IMG/VR virus record: IMGVR_UViG_3300035034_002718
Location: 1 to 37,931 of that record
DNA: 37,931 bases
Origin: a virus
Strand: one strand, 5' to 3'
Part shown: positions 35,254 to 37,931 of the stretch, in pieces
How positions within the stretch are numbered: position 1 is the first letter of the stretch
Layout: every line of letters begins with the position of its first letter
The notes under the pieces: generated by a model
Database searches by the model: none
Seen by the model: the letters and a program-made list of their open reading frames with translations, nothing else
Told to the model about the DNA's origin: nothing
Position numbers and translations under genes: made by a program

Positions 35254-35953
35254 GTATCAGGCTATCACACTATTGGCTCATATTATCTTCATTGTATATG
35301 CCATTATATTTCCTTATTATATGTTGATTGGAATACTACTTGGATGGGTTATAAGTAATCTATTTCATTATCTCTATATGCACCGTATTTTTACACATCA
35401 CCATTTCATTATATCTGATAGGCAGCATACACTGGGACTCGCCATGTTTACTTTAATGAACCTTGGATCACCTCCAGTATATGCAGCAGTTCACATGAAA
35501 CATCATGCAAATAGTGGTAAAGAAAACGATCCGCATGACCCATATAGATTGGGGTTTTTGCGTTCGATATTGAGTTTGTGGGATTCAAACTTTTCACCTG
35601 ATAGAAGAGTATTATCACATTACTTGCGCGATCCCAAGGTCAGGTGGTTCCATACCCATCATCTAGCGTTTGCCATAATATCAGCAATTATCGCACCGTT
35701 CATAATTGTCACCAGCTTCTGGTTATCAAAAATAGTTGTAGTGCTAGTTCATATAAAATCCATTGGTTACAAACTGGATAAGAGTTCTGATTCTAGCCGC
35801 AATGTATGGTGGTTGAAACCACTGACCTGGGGTGAAGAACTGCATAATAATCATCACCACTATAGTGGTCACGCAAATCATAATATTCAAAAAAATTGGA
35901 AAGAATTTGATATATTATACTATATTGGCAAAATGATAGAACGCAAGCCATGA
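35219..35953 (+). CDS. Membrane fatty acid desaturase
   Basis: A 244-residue protein with all three His boxes of the acyl-CoA or acyl-lipid desaturases: H50-x4-H55-R with H60, H92-x2-H95-H96 (HMKHH), and H209-N-N-H212-H213 (ELHNNHHHY), which hold the di-iron centre. Hydrophobic segments at about 15-35, 36-50, 72-92 and 148-180 suit an inner-membrane protein with cytoplasmic His boxes. The HNNHH form is typical of delta-9-like enzymes. It is shorter than many bacterial ones (300 or more). ATG 35219 has an AAGGG site eight bases upstream and lies in the end of the previous gene. A phage desaturase could change host membrane fluidity or act on the lipid part of a glycolipid. Confidence 0.93.
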   Translation: MITFQNFYSKYKYQAITLLAHIIFIVYAIIFPYYMLIGILLGWVISNLFHYLYMHRIFTHHHFIISDRQHTLGLAMFTLMNLGSPPVYAAVHMKHHANSGKENDPHDPYRLGFLRSILSLWDSNFSPDRRVLSHYLRDPKVRWFHTHHLAFAIISAIIAPFIIVTSFWLSKIVVVLVHIKSIGYKLDKSSDSSRNVWWLKPLTWGEELHNNHHHYSGHANHNIQKNWKEFDILYYIGKMIERKP

Positions 35954-36465
35954 CATATTGTGTAGAATTAACTGAGTTGGTGATATCCAATTCCCAGAGA
36001 GTGGATATGCTTGAAACTTATCTGGCAGCTAAACCGCAGTATGGTAGACAATATACTTCTGGCTCTGATGCATTGACTCCATTAACAATTGTTGGCGGGT
36101 ATGCCAAAACTGATTTGATTATTCACATTGAAAATCAAATTGATGCAGACCTAATAGACGCAAGTTACTTTGTATCAAATTTTGGAATTAATCCACATGT
36201 GGATGATAATCGGCAATGCATTATAAGTTACGAAATACAAAATAAAGAAAACATTCCCATAAATTTCCACACACCAGACGGCAAGACAACACGAATCTGG
36301 TATACAGATAATCATCCACTCATGTGGAATCCGCAGGTAATGCATTCTGCAGATCGGTCAGACTCAGAACGAATATTTTTTCAGATTGAATTAAAACGTG
36401 ATTCAGTATTCACTGACTATTTAAAATTGCTTACACCCACTCATAAAGGAGATCATACCACATGA
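35950..36465 (+). CDS. Fe(II)/2-oxoglutarate-oxygenase-like protein
   Basis: 171 residues. H83-V-D85 (NPHVDDNRQC) and H132 (QVMHSADRSD), with R141 (SERIFFQIEL) nine residues later, fit the H-x-D...H facial triad and 2-oxoglutarate-binding Arg of the double-stranded beta-helix oxygenases. The first 80 residues are the usual lead-in. It is coupled by ATGA to the desaturase upstream and to the related oxygenase downstream, and these three oxidative enzymes form a block. Members hydroxylate amino acids, proteins, lipids or sugars. The substrate is not visible. A cupin without iron chemistry cannot be excluded. Confidence 0.72.
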   Translation: MTYCVELTELVISNSQRVDMLETYLAAKPQYGRQYTSGSDALTPLTIVGGYAKTDLIIHIENQIDADLIDASYFVSNFGINPHVDDNRQCIISYEIQNKENIPINFHTPDGKTTRIWYTDNHPLMWNPQVMHSADRSDSERIFFQIELKRDSVFTDYLKLLTPTHKGDHTT

Positions 36466-37094
36466 ATACCCAGAGTATTATTCAATTAGGTAATCATTTG
36501 ACACTAAACTATCGATTGAATATATCAAATTTAATGGCAGAGCTAGAGCCACACGATGACAAATGGTCGCAATACAACACAAAAAAATTATATAATCATA
36601 GAGATGGGCTCTGTGTATTCAATGAACGTGGAGTGACTGGTCCAGGACCAGCATTAAACAGCTTATTGGAATGGAACCGAGATCATGGCACGTCGTTTAC
36701 AGAAAATGAATTCAATAAACCAACAGAAGTATTCAATACTTCAATGGAGTTGCAACAATTGTTGTCCCCTATTCAGAATTATGTGTATAGAACACATTTT
36801 TTGAAGTTGCATCCAGGTGGATTCTTTCCACCACATAGAGATAGTTTCTCTAGAACCATGAACAGTACTATCAGATTAATCGTACCAATTATGAATTGTC
36901 AACCACCACATGTCAGATTTATACTTGAAGACAAGACGTTGACCTGGGAAGAAGGAAGAATGTATTTTGTCAATACTATTCTTATGCATATGCTATTTAA
37001 TGCGTCACATCAGCCGTCAACTTGGCTAGTGATAAATGCAGAATGCAATGATTGCACTTATGATTATATCACCAGCGGCTTATCGTATATTTAA
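36462..37094 (+). CDS. Aspartyl/asparaginyl beta-hydroxylase-like oxygenase
   Basis: 210 residues. LKLHPGGFFPPHRDSFSRT gives H125-R-D127, RLIVPIMNC the next strand, and MYFVNTILMHMLFNAS the distal His (H176), followed by WLVINAE. This is the pattern of the aspartyl/asparaginyl beta-hydroxylase family of Fe(II)/2-oxoglutarate oxygenases, many members of which occur in phages. A very strong AAGGAGAT site (36446-36453) precedes ATG 36462, which overlaps the previous stop (ATGA), so it is probably well translated. The substrate could be a protein side chain, or the tailored product of the cassette. No signal peptide, so cytoplasmic. Confidence 0.87.
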   Translation: MNTQSIIQLGNHLTLNYRLNISNLMAELEPHDDKWSQYNTKKLYNHRDGLCVFNERGVTGPGPALNSLLEWNRDHGTSFTENEFNKPTEVFNTSMELQQLLSPIQNYVYRTHFLKLHPGGFFPPHRDSFSRTMNSTIRLIVPIMNCQPPHVRFILEDKTLTWEEGRMYFVNTILMHMLFNASHQPSTWLVINAECNDCTYDYITSGLSYI

Positions 37095-37103
37095 TGGATT
37101 GAC

Positions 37104-37844
37104 ATGCTAGACATAATATTTTTAACAAATGGCGAACCATTCGCTGACGACCACTGGGAAATACTATTTCGAAGATTTCCTCATGCCAAGAGAGTTTCAG
37201 GTGTTACTGGGTTCCTGGAGGCTCATCTGGCTTGCGCTCAGGCATCCTCCACCCAATACTTTTATGTGGTTGATGCTGATGCAGTCATAACAGCCAATTT
37301 TAATTTCGACTTTGTGCCTAGAGATACTGAACAATGGCCAGGGGTCGCTGAAAATACTTGCATCCATATATGGCATAGTCAGAATCCAGTTAATGGACTG
37401 GTGTATGGGTATGGTGGAGTCAAATTATTTTCAAAGGCAATATTCGCCAATTATATGGCAACTAGAGAAACTGCCATCTATGTTGATATGACTTGCGCCC
37501 TGGGCGCGCCGATTATAGTGCATCCTGAACTCAGTAACATGACCTATTATAATTATGATCCGTTTACAACCTGGCGAAGCGCATTCAGAGAAGCAACAAA
37601 GCTAAAATCAAATATTTTAACGAATCCAGATGATTTTGATAGTATCAGTAGACTACATATATGGACAACTATTGGTGACCTAAACCAATATGGAGAATAT
37701 TCCATTCAAGGAGCATTGGATGGTGCATCTTTCAAGTATTTGCCAATAATTAATAGTGACCAGGCCACTGGGATTATTAATATATCAGCAATTAATGATA
37801 TCGAATTCTTGAAGGAACTTTATAAATCAGCATTTAATAAATAA
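37104..37844 (+). CDS. DAD-motif GT-A-like phage protein (copy 2)
   Basis: 246 residues related to the protein at 19957. LDIIFLTNGEPFADDHWEIL, KRVSGVTGFLEAHLACA, FYVVDADAVI with D57-A-D59, NPVNGLVYGYGGVKLF and TTWRSAFREATKLKS match in order. It is shorter, lacking the C-terminal 80 residues of copy 1. The shared DAD in a hydrophobic strand suggests a GT-A nucleotide-sugar site. Start ATG 37104 has a weak ribosome site (GGA), and is 9 nt after the hydroxylase-like gene. It is the last gene of the cassette before a short gap and a new gene. Activity is unproven. Confidence 0.75.
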   Translation: MLDIIFLTNGEPFADDHWEILFRRFPHAKRVSGVTGFLEAHLACAQASSTQYFYVVDADAVITANFNFDFVPRDTEQWPGVAENTCIHIWHSQNPVNGLVYGYGGVKLFSKAIFANYMATRETAIYVDMTCALGAPIIVHPELSNMTYYNYDPFTTWRSAFREATKLKSNILTNPDDFDSISRLHIWTTIGDLNQYGEYSIQGALDGASFKYLPIINSDQATGIINISAINDIEFLKELYKSAFNK

Positions 37845-37866
37845 CGTAACAGGAATATTTTGATAA

Positions 37867-37931
37867 ATGCGATTCAATGAAATTTATGAAGCCAGAAGAA
37901 ATCCAGAGCATCCTTCACAAAAGGCCACTCG
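37867..37931 (+). CDS. Start of a further phage gene, cut by the right window edge
   Basis: ATG 37867 opens a frame that stays open to the last base (21 complete codons), beginning MRFNEIYEARRNPEHP. An AGGAA site (37851-37855) lies 11 bases upstream, in a 22-nt gap after the previous gene. The short M-K/R-F-x-E-I-x-E-A opening is common among N-termini of T4-like marine phage proteins, but 21 residues do not identify the product. Confidence 0.6.
   Translation, partial: MRFNEIYEARRNPEHPSQKAT

Noticed and set aside
37099-37127. Third TTGACA, overlapping the last DAD-motif gene start
   Set aside because: No acceptable -10 hexamer lies 16-18 nt downstream; the sequence there is TTAACA.
37845-37866. 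Terminator after the cassette
   Set aside because: The 22-nt gap has no hairpin followed by a T run; only a ribosome site for the next gene is visible.
1-37931. Integrase, attachment sites, insertion sequences, CRISPR arrays
   Set aside because: I saw no regularly spaced repeats, transposase or recombinase motif, or duplicated ends. The gaps between genes are too short to hold them.

Overview
The window is a piece of a tailed-phage genome with a contractile, T4-like tail. The left part carries the baseplate wedge genes: a gp25-type protein, a gp6-type protein with a baseplate-J region, and a giant wedge or tail protein of 3302 residues. Tail-fibre-like proteins with repeated GQ(I)WYD-type hairpins follow. 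A T4-late-type box (TATAAATA) lies in the one divergent gap. Genes are tightly packed, mostly with ATGA or TTGA stop/start overlaps, and the DNA is AT-rich. All genes but one are on the + strand. I see no integrase, att site, tRNA, IS element or CRISPR. The host cannot be named from sequence alone. The gene content resembles marine and freshwater T4-like myoviruses, some of which (such as cyanophage P-SSM2) are known to carry large clusters of LPS or sugar genes.

Layout: 1-741 is the 3' part of an unidentified gene. 759-14230 is the baseplate block (gp25-like, gp6-like, giant protein). 14267-17103 holds three tail or fibre structural genes; the last has a Gly/Pro stretch followed by a Tyr-Ser repeat. 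17104-17153 is a 50-nt gap with a perfect consensus sigma70 promoter (TTGACA, 17 nt, TATAAT) and an AGGAG ribosome site. 17154-29114 is a run of overlapping genes: a small conserved-looking protein, GT-A-type glycosyltransferases, an unknown protein, a twitch-type radical SAM enzyme, a B12-binding-type radical SAM enzyme, two SGNH-hydrolase-like proteins around an SDR epimerase, and two related possible glycosyltransferases. 29109-30332 is the only minus-strand gene, a UDP-glucose/GDP-mannose dehydrogenase. 30377-37844 holds a carbamoyltransferase, a 33-residue basic peptide outside ordinary ORF cut-offs, a SAM methyltransferase, GT32- and GT4-type glycosyltransferases, an unknown protein, a fatty acid desaturase, two Fe/2-oxoglutarate oxygenases and a second DAD-motif protein. 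A further gene starts at 37867 and runs off the right edge.

Read together, the right 20 kb looks like a phage-encoded assembly and tailoring pathway. Nucleotide sugars would be made or oxidised (SDR, dehydrogenase), transferred (four to eight glycosyltransferase-like proteins) and then decorated (carbamoylation, methylation, radical SAM chemistry, acyl addition or removal, hydroxylation, desaturation). The target could be the virion tail, the host envelope, or a small metabolite or lipid. The sequence does not decide between these. The combination of two radical SAM enzymes, an acyl desaturase, two oxygenases and a carbamoyltransferase in one phage operon is the most unusual feature of the window.
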